From the NCBI RefSeq assembly GCF_015265435.1, contig NZ_JABJWH010000020.1:310001-374000 (forward strand): DNA of 64,000 nt, given 5' to 3'. This DNA comes from Alloalcanivorax profundimaris (lineage in GTDB: Bacteria; Pseudomonadota; Gammaproteobacteria; Pseudomonadales; Alcanivoracaceae). Position 1 is the stretch's first letter. Each line of letters opens with the position of its first letter. Positions 19,650-27,517 of this stretch are shown here, in pieces. A program made the translations under genes and the position numbers. Under the pieces are notes generated by a model that was not told the origin of the DNA, did no database searches, and saw only the letters and a list, made by a program, of their open reading frames with translations.

Positions 19650-20084
19650 ATGAAAAAGCCAGCCCTGATTATGCTCGCCATCGCCGCGCCGCTGTTGAAC
19701 GCCTGCTCCGGCGGGCCCAACGAAGCGGCGGAGTACCGCCATTCCGTCTTCCACGTGATCGCCTGGCACTTCGGCACCCTGGGTGCCATGGCCAAGGGCG
19801 AGCAGCCGTTCGACCAGGCCGTGTTCGAGCGCAAGGCGGGGATTCTGGAAAACCTCTCCAAGCTGCCCTGGGAAGGTTTTCAGGAAGGCACTGCGGAGGG
19901 CAGCGACGCCCTGCCCGCGATCTGGGAAAACCGCGACGACTTCGACGCCAAGTCCAACCGTTTCCAGGAAGAAGCCAGCACCCTGGCGAGCCTGGCCCGG
20001 GAAGGCGACCAGCAGGCCATGCTCGACCAGGTGGGCAAGGTGGGCCAGGCCTGCAAGGCCTGCCACGACGATTACCGCAAGTAA
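19650..20084 (+). CDS. Lipoprotein cytochrome c' family protein
   Basis: 144 residues. The start MKKPALIMLAIAAPLLNAC is a lipoprotein signal with lipobox LNAC, so the protein should be tethered to a membrane in the periplasm. A four-helix body follows, with the haem site CKACH at the C terminus (CKACHDDYRK), the cytochrome c' pattern. Most members of this family are soluble, so lipidation is unusual. A ribosome site GAGGGA lies about 10 bases before the ATG. It faces the cytochrome b561 gene tail-to-tail with 4 bp between them. Possible roles are electron transfer or NO/CO binding. Confidence 0.88.
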   Translation: MKKPALIMLAIAAPLLNACSGGPNEAAEYRHSVFHVIAWHFGTLGAMAKGEQPFDQAVFERKAGILENLSKLPWEGFQEGTAEGSDALPAIWENRDDFDAKSNRFQEEASTLASLAREGDQQAMLDQVGKVGQACKACHDDYRK

Positions 20085-20088
20085 CCGG

Positions 20089-20757
20089 TCAGCCGCCCAG
20101 CGTCACCACCAGCCACACCACCGCCGCGGCGAGCACCGCCAGCAACAGAGCCCGCCAGGCGGACGCCGGGGCGGCGTCGCCGTCGCCGGCCTTGCGGCCG
20201 GTGATCATGGCGCCCACCAGCCGCTCGCCGCGCAGACGGTGGGCGGCCACCGCCGCCACGTGCAGCCCCGCCAGCACCAGCAGCAGATTGATGTTGAAAC
20301 CGTGAAAATCGGTGAGCGCCCCGGCCAGGGACGACGGCGCCAGATGATTGAGCGGGCCGTCGATGCTGATGTCATCGGTGGCGAACAGGCCGCTGATCGC
20401 CTGGGCCAGCAGTAGCACCAGCATCACCACCACCATCCAGCCACCCAGGGGATTGTGCCCCCGGTAGGCCGGCGCCCGGCCGCGCGCGAAGGCCAGCCCG
20501 TAACGGACCGCCGCCGCCGGCGCGGTGAGAAAATCCCGGAAGCGGCTGTGCGGCGAGCCCCAGAAGCCCCACAGGATGCGGAACAACAGCAACGCCAGCA
20601 GGGCGTAACCGGCCAACATGTGCCAGTCCATTTCCGCGCTGCTGCCGCCGCCGGAATACCACAGGAAGGCGAACAGCCCCACCAGGGTCCAGTGAAACAA
20701 CCGGGTGGGGAGATCCCACACCCGCCCTTTTTCGCTCCGCTGCTCGGCGCCTTTCAC
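20089..20757 (-). CDS. Cytochrome b561-family membrane protein
   Basis: 222 residues with four or five hydrophobic helices and His residues placed for two haem b groups: WDLPTRLFHWTL in the first helix, DWHMLAGYALL in the second, and DFHGFNINLLLVLAGLH near the end. The WDLP.R.FHW start is typical of the b561/Ni-Fe hydrogenase cytochrome b group that pairs with small c-type cytochromes. It is convergent with the cytochrome c' lipoprotein gene, and the two may exchange electrons between the quinone pool and the periplasm; that pairing is inference. Confidence 0.88.
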   Translation of the reverse strand: MKGAEQRSEKGRVWDLPTRLFHWTLVGLFAFLWYSGGGSSAEMDWHMLAGYALLALLLFRILWGFWGSPHSRFRDFLTAPAAAVRYGLAFARGRAPAYRGHNPLGGWMVVVMLVLLLAQAISGLFATDDISIDGPLNHLAPSSLAGALTDFHGFNINLLLVLAGLHVAAVAAHRLRGERLVGAMITGRKAGDGDAAPASAWRALLLAVLAAAVVWLVVTLGG

Positions 20758-20780
20758 GATCGTCCCTCCCGATCACGACC

Positions 20781-21326
20781 CTAGAGTTGAATCAGATGCT
20801 CGCGGTAGTAGGCGAGTTCCGCGATGGATTCACGAATGTCATCCAGGGCCAGGTGTTTGTTGGCCTTTTGGAAGCCGGCGAGGATGTCCGGCTTCCAGCG
20901 CCGGGCCAGCTCCTTGAGGGTGGAGACATCCAGGTTGCGGTAGTGGAAGAAGGCTTCCAGCCGGGGCATGTAGTTGGCCAGGAAACGGCGGTCCTGGCAG
21001 ATGCTGTTGCCGCACATGGGCGAGGCACCGGCGTCCAGATACCGTTCCAGGAACGCCAGGGTGCGCCGCTCCGCCTCGGCGTCGTCCACGTCGCTGCGCT
21101 TGACCCGCTCCACCAGGCCGGAGTTGTTGTGGTGGCGGGTGTTCCACTCGTCCATGCCGTCGAGCAGGGCGCCGCTCTGCTTGACCGCCATCACCGGCCC
21201 CTCGGCCAGGATGTTCAGATGGGCGTCGGTGACGATGGTGGCGATCTCGATGATGCGGTCGTGGCTGGGGTCCAGCCCGGTCATTTCCAGATCGATCCAG
21301 ATCAGGTTGTCCTGTGATTGCGTCAT
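20781..21326 (-). CDS. orn: Oligoribonuclease
   Basis: 3'-5' exonuclease that removes 2-5 nt RNAs, including pGpG from c-di-GMP breakdown. 181 residues, DEDDh family: [10 protein letters not shown] (D and E), [27 protein letters not shown] and [12 protein letters not shown] carry the acidic residues and the final His-Asp region. The ATG at 21324-21326 gives the family start [10 protein letters not shown]; the long upstream extension is antisense to rsgA and is not real. It diverges from rsgA. In this window fimX also points to c-di-GMP signalling, which needs Orn to clear pGpG. Confidence 0.97.
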   Translation of the reverse strand: MTQSQDNLIWIDLEMTGLDPSHDRIIEIATIVTDAHLNILAEGPVMAVKQSGALLDGMDEWNTRHHNNSGLVERVKRSDVDDAEAERRTLAFLERYLDAGASPMCGNSICQDRRFLANYMPRLEAFFHYRNLDVSTLKELARRWKPDILAGFQKANKHLALDDIRESIAELAYYREHLIQL

Positions 21327-21344
21327 GGTTCTCCCGGGGAAAAA

Positions 21345-21457
21345 GCCGATACAGGGTGAAGGATACAGGATACAGCGCGCGACCGGCCCTGCCAGCCGCA
21401 AGGCCGTGCCCGCGACGCCCGGGTTGCTGTATCCTGCAGGCTTCATCCCGTATCGGC
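21345..21457. repeat. Imperfect 32-bp inverted repeat between orn and rsgA
   Basis: Arm 1 (21345-21376) begins GCCGATACAGGGTGAAG; arm 2 (21426-21457) is its reverse complement at 27 of 32 positions, with a 49-base spacer. Arm 1 also contains a short direct repeat, GGATACAGGATACAG. The element fills most of the divergent intergenic region (21327-21482). It could be a degraded miniature transposable element or a paired operator for the two promoters. I cannot tell which. Confidence 0.7.
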
Positions 21458-21482
21458 GGCCAGGCCGCCCGCACAGCACACT

Positions 21483-22514
21483 ATGGCGAAACGCAACCTC
21501 AACCGGCGGCAGCGCTGGCGCATCGAGAAGATTCAGCAGGAGCGGCGCGACCGGGCCCAGCGCAAGGCGGAGCGCGCCCACCCGACGGCCACCGATCTGG
21601 GCGAGGAACAGGAAGGCACCGTGGTGGCCCACTTCGGCGGCCAGGTGCTGGTGGAAGCCGGTGACGGCGCGCCGACGCGCTGCCACTTCCGCGCCAACCT
21701 GGAACAGCTGGTGGTGGGCGACCGGGTGATCTGGCAGGCGCCGCGCAGCGAAGGCGACGGCGTGGTGACCGCCGTGATGCCCCGCGCCACCGTGCTCAAG
21801 CGCCCGGACAACTACGGCAACCTGAAGCCGGTAGCGGCCAATCTGGACCGACTGCTGGTGGTGTTCGCGCCGCGTCCGGAACCGTCCAGCGCCCTGCTCG
21901 ACCGCTACCTGGTGGCCGCCGAGCTGTCCGGCATCCCCGCCACCCTGGTGCTCAACAAGGCGGACCTGGTGGCCCCGGACAACGCCGACACCGTGGCCCG
22001 GTTGGTGGCGCTCTACCGGGACCTGGGTTACCCGGTGCTGCAGGTGTCCGCCACCTCACGGGACGGCCTGGCCGACCTGAGCGACGGCCTGACCGGCGGC
22101 ACCGTGGCCTTCGTGGGCCAGTCCGGAGTGGGCAAGTCGTCCCTGGTGAACGCCCTGCTGCCGGAGGCGGAACTGGCGGTAGGCGCCCTGTCGGACGTGT
22201 CCGGCCTGGGCCAGCACACCACCACCACGGCGCGCCTGTTCCACCTGGAGGGCGGCGGCCACCTGATCGATTCCCCGGGCATCCGCGAATTCGGCCTGTG
22301 GCACATCGACGAGGACGAACTGCTGCGCGGCTATCGGGAACTGGCGGCGCTGGCCGGCCACTGCCGGTTCCGCAACTGCACCCACCGCCACGAACCGGGC
22401 TGCGCCCTGCGCGAGGCGGCGGACGCGGGCCGCATCAGCGCCGAGCGCCTTAATAACTTTTTTCACATCGCCGCCACCCTGGATGAACAGGCGCGACAGC
22501 GTTATCACTCCTGA
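21483..22514 (+). CDS. rsgA: Small ribosomal subunit biogenesis GTPase RsgA
   Basis: Circularly permuted GTPase that checks late 30S assembly. 343 residues: basic start [20 protein letters not shown] fold (about 45-110), then permuted G motifs with NKADL before G1 [10 protein letters not shown] and the G3-like [10 protein letters not shown], and a C-terminal zinc site [14 protein letters not shown]. Length and order are normal. It diverges from orn, as in Pseudomonas and E. coli. Confidence 0.97.
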   Translation: MAKRNLNRRQRWRIEKIQQERRDRAQRKAERAHPTATDLGEEQEGTVVAHFGGQVLVEAGDGAPTRCHFRANLEQLVVGDRVIWQAPRSEGDGVVTAVMPRATVLKRPDNYGNLKPVAANLDRLLVVFAPRPEPSSALLDRYLVAAELSGIPATLVLNKADLVAPDNADTVARLVALYRDLGYPVLQVSATSRDGLADLSDGLTGGTVAFVGQSGVGKSSLVNALLPEAELAVGALSDVSGLGQHTTTTARLFHLEGGGHLIDSPGIREFGLWHIDEDELLRGYRELAALAGHCRFRNCTHRHEPGCALREAADAGRISAERLNNFFHIAATLDEQARQRYHS

Positions 22515-22532
22515 GCGAGGCCGGGAACCCAT

Positions 22533-22562
22533 CTGACACCCTCCCTGTCCCTCCAGTACAAT
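22533..22562 (+). promoter_or_regulatory. Predicted sigma-70 promoter for rhdA-psd
   Basis: CTGACA (22533-22538) and TACAAT (22557-22562) with an 18-bp spacer lie 33 bp before the rhdA ATG and just after the rsgA stop. Both boxes differ from consensus at one position. Judged by eye. Confidence 0.55.
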
Positions 22563-22595
22563 GCCTGTCACACGACGTAGCGATGGCGATCAATC

Positions 22596-23420
22596 ATGAC
22601 CTCTGAACTGCCGCTTCTCATCGAACCCGCCGAGCTGGCCGACCATCTGGACGCGCCGGACCTGCTGATCATCGATCTGTGCAAGGATCAGGTGTACGAC
22701 CAGGCCCATGTGCCCGGCGCCATCCACCTGGACCATCAGCGTCTGCTGGCGGGCACCCAGCCGGCGCCGGGCCTGCTGCCCGACGACCAGACACTGTCGG
22801 CGCTGTTCTCCGAACTGGGCCTGACCCCGGATACCTGGGTGGTGGCCTACGACGACGAGGGCGGCGGCTGGGCCGGGCGCCTGCTGTGGACCCTGGACGC
22901 CATCGGCCACAAGCGCTACAGCTACCTGAACGGCGGCATCCACGGCTGGCTGGCCGAGGACCTGACCACCAGCACCGAGCGCACCGAAGCGGAGCCCAGC
23001 GACTACCAGGTAGGCGAACACGACCCGCGCACCAGCGTCGACCTGGACCATGTGCTGGCCCACTACCAGGACCCGTCCGTGGTGATCTGGGACGCGCGCT
23101 CCGAGGAGGAATTCGCCGGCGTGCGCGCCTTCGCCCAGAAGGCCGGCCACATCCCCGGTGCCGCCCACTACGAGTGGACCGACGCCATGGACAAAACCAA
23201 CAATCTGCGTCTGCGGGATCTGGAGGAAATCCGCCGGGAGCTGGCGGACCGGGGCATCCAGGGCGACAAGCAGGTGATCACCCACTGCCAGACCCACCAC
23301 CGCTCCGGCCTCACCTGGCTGCTCGGCAAGATCCTGGGCTTCCAGGACATCCGCGGCTACCCGGGCTCCTGGGCCGAATGGGGCAACCATCCGGACACCC
23401 CGGTGGAAAAATCCGAATAA
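22596..23420 (+). CDS. rhdA: Thiosulfate sulfurtransferase (two-domain rhodanese)
   Basis: Moves sulfane sulfur to cyanide or other thiophiles. 274 residues with two rhodanese domains. The N-terminal one (about 8-125) is inactive, and the C-terminal one (about 145-265) carries the active loop HCQTHHRSG. That loop is the one I remember from the RhdA type of Azotobacter and Pseudomonas and differs from the CGSG loop of mercaptopyruvate sulfurtransferases. It precedes psd by 52 bp, the same pairing as rhdA-psd in P. aeruginosa. Confidence 0.92.
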   Translation: MTSELPLLIEPAELADHLDAPDLLIIDLCKDQVYDQAHVPGAIHLDHQRLLAGTQPAPGLLPDDQTLSALFSELGLTPDTWVVAYDDEGGGWAGRLLWTLDAIGHKRYSYLNGGIHGWLAEDLTTSTERTEAEPSDYQVGEHDPRTSVDLDHVLAHYQDPSVVIWDARSEEEFAGVRAFAQKAGHIPGAAHYEWTDAMDKTNNLRLRDLEEIRRELADRGIQGDKQVITHCQTHHRSGLTWLLGKILGFQDIRGYPGSWAEWGNHPDTPVEKSE

Positions 23421-23472
23421 CACCAACCACCAAACCGCCGGGCTCGCGCCCGGCCCGCATGGAGAGCCCGCC

Positions 23473-24333
23473 GTGAGCGCGCTGAAAGACAAAGTGTTCG
23501 TGGCCGTTCAGTACTGCCTGCCCCAGCATCTGCTGTCGCGGCTGGTGGGCTGGGTGGCGCGCAGCGAGATCCCCTGGATCAAAACCACCTTCATCAACAC
23601 CTTCATCCGCCGTTTCGGCGTCGACCTGAGCGAAGCGGAGATCGAGGATCCGGACCGTTTCGAGAACTTCAACGCCTTCTTCACCCGGGCGCTGAAGGAC
23701 GGCGCCCGCCCCATCGCCGAGGACCACGATGCCCTGGCGTGCCCGGCGGACGGCACCGTCAGCCAGCGCGGCCGGCTGCGCGGCGGCGACCTGTTCCAGG
23801 CCAAGGGCCGGCACTACTCCGCCTTCGAGCTGCTCGGCGGCGACGGCGCCCTGGCCGGCGAGTTCAGCAACGGCGAGTTCGCCACCGTCTATCTCTCGCC
23901 CAAGGACTACCACCGGGTGCACATGCCCTGCACCGGCACGCTGCGGGAAACGATCTATGTGCCGGGGCGGCTGTTCTCGGTGAACCAGGCCACCACGGAA
24001 CGGGTGCCCCGGCTGTTCGCCCGCAACGAGCGGCTGGTGTGCGTGTTCGACACCGAACGCGGCCCCATGGCCGTGGTGATGGTGGGCGCCATGATCGTCG
24101 CCGGCATCGAGACGGTGTTCGCTGGCCAGGCAACGCCCCAAGCCACCGACGTCACCCGCCGCGACTACCGCGACCCGGCGCCGGTGGTGCTGGAAAAAGG
24201 CGCCGAGCTGGGCCGCTTCCTGCTCGGCTCCACGGTGATCCTGCTGTTCCCGGAGGGCGCCGCCACCTTCGACGACGCCGCCCTGCCCGGCGACACCGTG
24301 CGCATGGGCCAGCCCTTCGGGCGGTTCCGGTAG
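23473..24333 (+). CDS. psd: Phosphatidylserine decarboxylase proenzyme
   Basis: Makes phosphatidylethanolamine at the inner membrane. 286 residues, self-cleaving at the LGST site (in FLLGSTVILLF) to give a small alpha chain with a pyruvoyl group. Conserved text includes NAFFTRALKDGARP, PADGTVSQ and the catalytic-triad His region YLSPKDYHRVHMP. The start codon is GTG at 23473 with GGAGAG upstream. Immediately downstream lies palindromic repeat A, which may also serve as the 3' end of the message. Confidence 0.97.
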   Translation: MSALKDKVFVAVQYCLPQHLLSRLVGWVARSEIPWIKTTFINTFIRRFGVDLSEAEIEDPDRFENFNAFFTRALKDGARPIAEDHDALACPADGTVSQRGRLRGGDLFQAKGRHYSAFELLGGDGALAGEFSNGEFATVYLSPKDYHRVHMPCTGTLRETIYVPGRLFSVNQATTERVPRLFARNERLVCVFDTERGPMAVVMVGAMIVAGIETVFAGQATPQATDVTRRDYRDPAPVVLEKGAELGRFLLGSTVILLFPEGAATFDDAALPGDTVRMGQPFGRFR

Positions 24334-24339
24334 CCGCCC

Positions 24340-24470
24340 GTGACGCTACCCCGTAGCGAGTCGGCGTGGTCCCTCCTTCCGGGACCCTGTTTGACAGGAT
24401 GTCAAACCGGGAGCCCCCAGGGACGGGTTCACGGCGTTCCCGGAAGGAGGGACCACGCCGACTCGCGGCC
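24340..24470 (+). repeat. Palindromic repeat element, copy A (131 bp)
   Basis: Conserved from GTGACGCTACC (24340) to GCGGCC (24470). Two perfect 29-base complementary arms (24356-24384 and 24438-24466) surround a 53-base core that itself contains an 8-bp hairpin, GTTTGACA-GGA-TGTCAAAC. An inverted copy at 57768-57896 shares the core at 48 of 53 positions (all five differences are transitions), while the arms differ by paired changes (arm start CGAGTCGG here, CGTCTCGG there). Short open frames across it are accidental. It lies 6 bp after psd and 38 bp before the end of the opposite-strand enoyl-CoA hydratase gene. Confidence 0.9.
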
Positions 24471-24508
24471 CGGCTGGAGAAACACGCCCGAAGATTCCCG
24501 CGCGGCCC

Positions 24509-25282
24509 TTACTTCTTCCCGAGCTTGGCGGCCAGAATGGCCTTGGCCTCGTCGCCCTGGAGCATTTCCGCGAACAGGGCCAGATCGTGATCCACCAGCT
24601 CCGCCAGCGGCATCTCCGCCGCCTGGCGCATCAGTTTCTTGCTCTCGCGCATGGCGCGGCGCGGCTTGGCGGCCAGGGCCACGGCGTACTGGCGAGCGGT
24701 GCCCTCCAGGTGCGCCCGCTCCACCACCCGCGCCACCAGCCCCGCCTGGGCCGCTTCCTCGGCGGTCAACGGCTCGCCCACCAGCAGCATGCGCGCGGCG
24801 CGCTGGTAACCCAACCAGGCCGGCAGCAGCTTGGAGGACCCCGCCTCCGGCACCGCGCCCAGATCGACGAACGGAGTGATGAATTTGGCGTCGTCGGCGG
24901 CCACCACGATGTCCGCGTGCAATAGCAGGGTGGTACCCACGCCCACCGCATTGCCCTGCACCGCCACCACCAGCGGCTTCTCGAAACGGCTCACCGCGCG
25001 GATGAAGGGCGCGGCACCGGCCTCGGTACCGTCGCCGGTGCCGTTGCCGGCGGCCAGGAAGTCCGCCAGATCGTTGCCAGCGCAGAATGATTTGCCCTGG
25101 CCCTCGATCAGCACCGCGCCGATGTCGTCGTGGTCGGACGCCAACGCCAGCAGGTTGACCAGGTCCTGGTACATGGCCCCGGTCAGGGCGTTGAGCTTGT
25201 CGGGCCGGTTCAGGGTGATGGTCATCACCGCTTCAGTGGTCTTGACCAGGATCTGGCCGCTTTCCGGTGCCGGTAATTCCAC
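24509..25282 (-). CDS. Enoyl-CoA hydratase/isomerase family protein
   Basis: 257-residue crotonase-fold protein: TITLNRPDKLNAL, the oxyanion region SFCAGNDLADF and NAVGVGTTLLLHAD are visible, followed by FVDLGAVPEAGSS, where the second catalytic Glu of hydratases (PEAG) is present. Likely acts in fatty-acid beta-oxidation or delta3/delta2 isomerisation. The start codon is GTG (25280-25282) with GGGAG 8 bases upstream. It stands alone, with repeat A beyond its 3' end and the ATP-grasp gene diverging from it. Confidence 0.9.
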   Translation of the reverse strand: MELPAPESGQILVKTTEAVMTITLNRPDKLNALTGAMYQDLVNLLALASDHDDIGAVLIEGQGKSFCAGNDLADFLAAGNGTGDGTEAGAAPFIRAVSRFEKPLVVAVQGNAVGVGTTLLLHADIVVAADDAKFITPFVDLGAVPEAGSSKLLPAWLGYQRAARMLLVGEPLTAEEAAQAGLVARVVERAHLEGTARQYAVALAAKPRRAMRESKKLMRQAAEMPLAELVDHDLALFAEMLQGDEAKAILAAKLGKK

Positions 25283-25427
25283 GGTTGTCTCCCTCGATTC
25301 GATTCGCTGCGCGAAAGGTTAGTGCGCCGCCGGCGGGAATGCCATGACCGGAAGCGTCGCGGGGGCTTGCCGGCGCGCGGTTTTCGTCCTATAAATCGCC
25401 GGTTGCGTTGCGCGAGGTCCGCCGGCC

Positions 25428-26237
25428 TTGAAACTGATTTCCTTCGACCCCTTCCGCACCCTGGGCCTGCCGGGGGTGCGCTATATCAAACCGGAGCATA
25501 TGTTCGCCCAGCGCGAGCAGCTCGCCGACGCGGACTGGCTGCTGTTCCCCGCCTACTGGCAGTTGCACGCGTTGCACTACGTGCTCGGCCGGCCGATCTT
25601 CCCCAGCCTGGCCACCTATCACCTGGGCCACGACAAGATCGAGATGACCCGGGCCCTGCGCCTGGCCTGCCCGGACAACGTGCCCGAGACCGAGATCCTG
25701 CCGTCCAGCCACAGCGGCGTGAGCCGCATCCTGGACACCTGGACCTTCCCGTTCGTGGCCAAGCGGGTGCGCTCCAGCGAGGGCGACGGCGTCTTCCTGG
25801 TGGAAAACCGCCAGCAATTCCTGGATTACGCCGCCCGTCACGAGGCGCTCTACATCCAGAAACTGCTGCCCATCGTGCGCGACCTGCGCGTGGTGGTGGT
25901 GGGCCGGGACATCGTCGCCAGCTACTGGCGCGAAGGCACCAGCTTCCACAACAACCTGGCCCGGGGCGCCCGGGTGCGCACCGATCTGCCGGTGCCGGAC
26001 GCCGCCCTGGAGCTGGTGCTGGAGCTGGCCCGCCGGCTGGGGATCGACCACGCCGGCTTCGACGTGGCCTGGGTGGACGGCCGCCCCTATGTGCTGGAAT
26101 TCAACCGGCTGTTCGGCAACCAGGGCATCGCCGACCTGCCGCAGCGGGTGGGCGCGGCCATGCGAACCTATTTGCTGGACGAGGTCTCGCCCTCGCCGCT
26201 GTCTCCGGAGCCGGCGCCCATCACCGTTTCCGCCTGA
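25428..26237 (+). CDS. ATP-grasp domain protein (RimK-like), function unknown
   Basis: 269 residues. The start is a TTG at 25428, preceded by GAGGT about 10 bases upstream. An N-terminal region with FDPFRTLGLPG leads to an ATP-grasp fold: WTFPFVAKRVRSSEGDGVFLV holds the ATP-binding Lys and Gly loop, YIQKLLPIVRDLRVVVVG the adenine-contact strand, and VLEFNRLFGNQGI the metal-binding Glu/Asn. Such enzymes ligate an amino or similar group to a carboxylate. The last 70 bp overlap the 3' end of the opposite-strand YtjB-like gene. Substrate unknown. Confidence 0.75.
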   Translation: MKLISFDPFRTLGLPGVRYIKPEHMFAQREQLADADWLLFPAYWQLHALHYVLGRPIFPSLATYHLGHDKIEMTRALRLACPDNVPETEILPSSHSGVSRILDTWTFPFVAKRVRSSEGDGVFLVENRQQFLDYAARHEALYIQKLLPIVRDLRVVVVGRDIVASYWREGTSFHNNLARGARVRTDLPVPDAALELVLELARRLGIDHAGFDVAWVDGRPYVLEFNRLFGNQGIADLPQRVGAAMRTYLLDEVSPSPLSPEPAPITVSA

Positions 26238-27364
26238 GTCCGTAACAGCGTCTGGTAGCGGTGGGCGAGCTGCTCCACCGGCTGCAGGCGCACCTGCTGC
26301 TCGGCGGCCTGCACTACCAGGGCCCGGTCGGTCTGGTAAAGCGCCTTCACATCCAGCTCGGCGCGGGTCAGCTCGCTCTCCGGCACATGCAGCCGGCCGG
26401 GCACCCCGGCCAGGCACAATGCCCAGCTGTCCGCTTCACCGAACTGTTCGCTGATCAGCGCCTTGAACTCCAGTGCCGGGGACTGGGCGGCCTTGCGGCG
26501 CGGCGCCTGCAGGCGCACCACGCGCAGGAACAGCAAGCCGGCGCACAGGGCGGAGAAAGCAGCGGCGGACAGCGGCTCGCCGCTGAAGCGCACCCGCGCC
26601 CGCTCGCCCAGCCCGGCCACCACCCGGCCGCCGTACAGCGCCACCACCTCGTCCAACAGACGGTGGTAATCGTCCAGCAACTGGTCCAGGGCGGCGCGGG
26701 TGTAGCGCTGCTGGTAATGATCGAAGTTGACCACGCTCAGGCGCAGTTCCACCGCCGGCCCGGTGTCTTCCTCCGGCTGGCCCGGCACCACCGGCGGAGC
26801 GGGACGATCCTCCGGTTCCGGCGGCGCCGCTTCCGCCGGCGGCGGCGGGCGGAACAGGCGACGGTAAATGGCCTCGCCGGCGAGCCGCAGGATCAGGATG
26901 CCCAGCACCACCAGCACATAGCCGGTTTCCAGGCGCTGGCGCGGCGCCGGGTCGGCGCGAGCCGCCAATTGCAGGGAGCCGGCCATCTCGCCATCGGGCA
27001 GGGCCACCGGCACCTCCACCACCAGGCCGGCACCGTCCGGCAGGCCCCCGGTGACCGGCTCCCGGGCGGTGTCCAGGAAACGCGCGCCGGCCACCGGCGC
27101 CAGGTCCCGGGTTTCCCGGGCGATCACGTTGAGGCCGATCAGATCCTCGCCGGCCAGGGATTCGGCGGCGCGCAGGCCGGTCTGGCGGGCCAGCGCCTCC
27201 AGCTGGACCCGCTGCTCGGCGGCCAGGCGGGCGGAAAAGTGCTCCAGGAAGTAAACGCCGATCACCAGCGCCACCAGCAGCATCAGCGCCAGCTCCCACA
27301 GCAGCCGTTTCTCCCGCCGCAGCCGCGGACGCCCTTGTTCCCAAAGCTGTTGCCACAGGGCCAT
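26168..27364 (-). CDS. YtjB/AhpA-like membrane protein with degenerate nucleotide-cyclase-like domain
   Basis: 398 residues: membrane helix (about 22-40), periplasmic domain (about 41-147), second helix (about 148-163), Pro/Glu-rich linker (172-203), cytoplasmic domain (about 205-390). It diverges from serB, the place occupied by smp/ytjB in E. coli and an AhpA/YtjB protein in Pseudomonas. The cytoplasmic part resembles class III cyclase domains: LSVVNFDHYQQRY in place of the first metal strand, LLDDYHRLLDEVVALYGGRVV as the helix and strand, then GLGERARVRF where active enzymes have GDG. The second metal Asp is missing, so catalysis is unlikely. Cyclase relation is inference from pattern. Confidence 0.7.
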   Translation of the reverse strand: MALWQQLWEQGRPRLRREKRLLWELALMLLVALVIGVYFLEHFSARLAAEQRVQLEALARQTGLRAAESLAGEDLIGLNVIARETRDLAPVAGARFLDTAREPVTGGLPDGAGLVVEVPVALPDGEMAGSLQLAARADPAPRQRLETGYVLVVLGILILRLAGEAIYRRLFRPPPPAEAAPPEPEDRPAPPVVPGQPEEDTGPAVELRLSVVNFDHYQQRYTRAALDQLLDDYHRLLDEVVALYGGRVVAGLGERARVRFSGEPLSAAAFSALCAGLLFLRVVRLQAPRRKAAQSPALEFKALISEQFGEADSWALCLAGVPGRLHVPESELTRAELDVKALYQTDRALVVQAAEQQVRLQPVEQLAHRYQTLLRTQAETVMGAGSGDSGEGETSSSK

Positions 27365-27517
27365 GCGCTGCCATCCTCGCTTGGTTCAATGGGCGCCGAG
27401 TATAACCCGCCCAGGCGCCCTCCGGCTTGGCCGGGGCCTCAACCCGCGCCGCTTTTCTGGTAATCTTGGACGCCGTTCCATTCTGCCACCCACGGCCCCC
27501 AAGGAGAGCCCCAGAGC

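Noticed and set aside
22596-23420. 3-mercaptopyruvate sulfurtransferase (SseA) instead of rhodanese
   Set aside because: The active loop is CQTHHRSG, the RhdA type, and not CGSGVTA.
24366-24590. Short protein-like frame across repeat copy A (and a similar one across copy B)
   Set aside because: It exists only because the palindrome is conserved; it reads through the stem and into the antisense of the hydratase gene.
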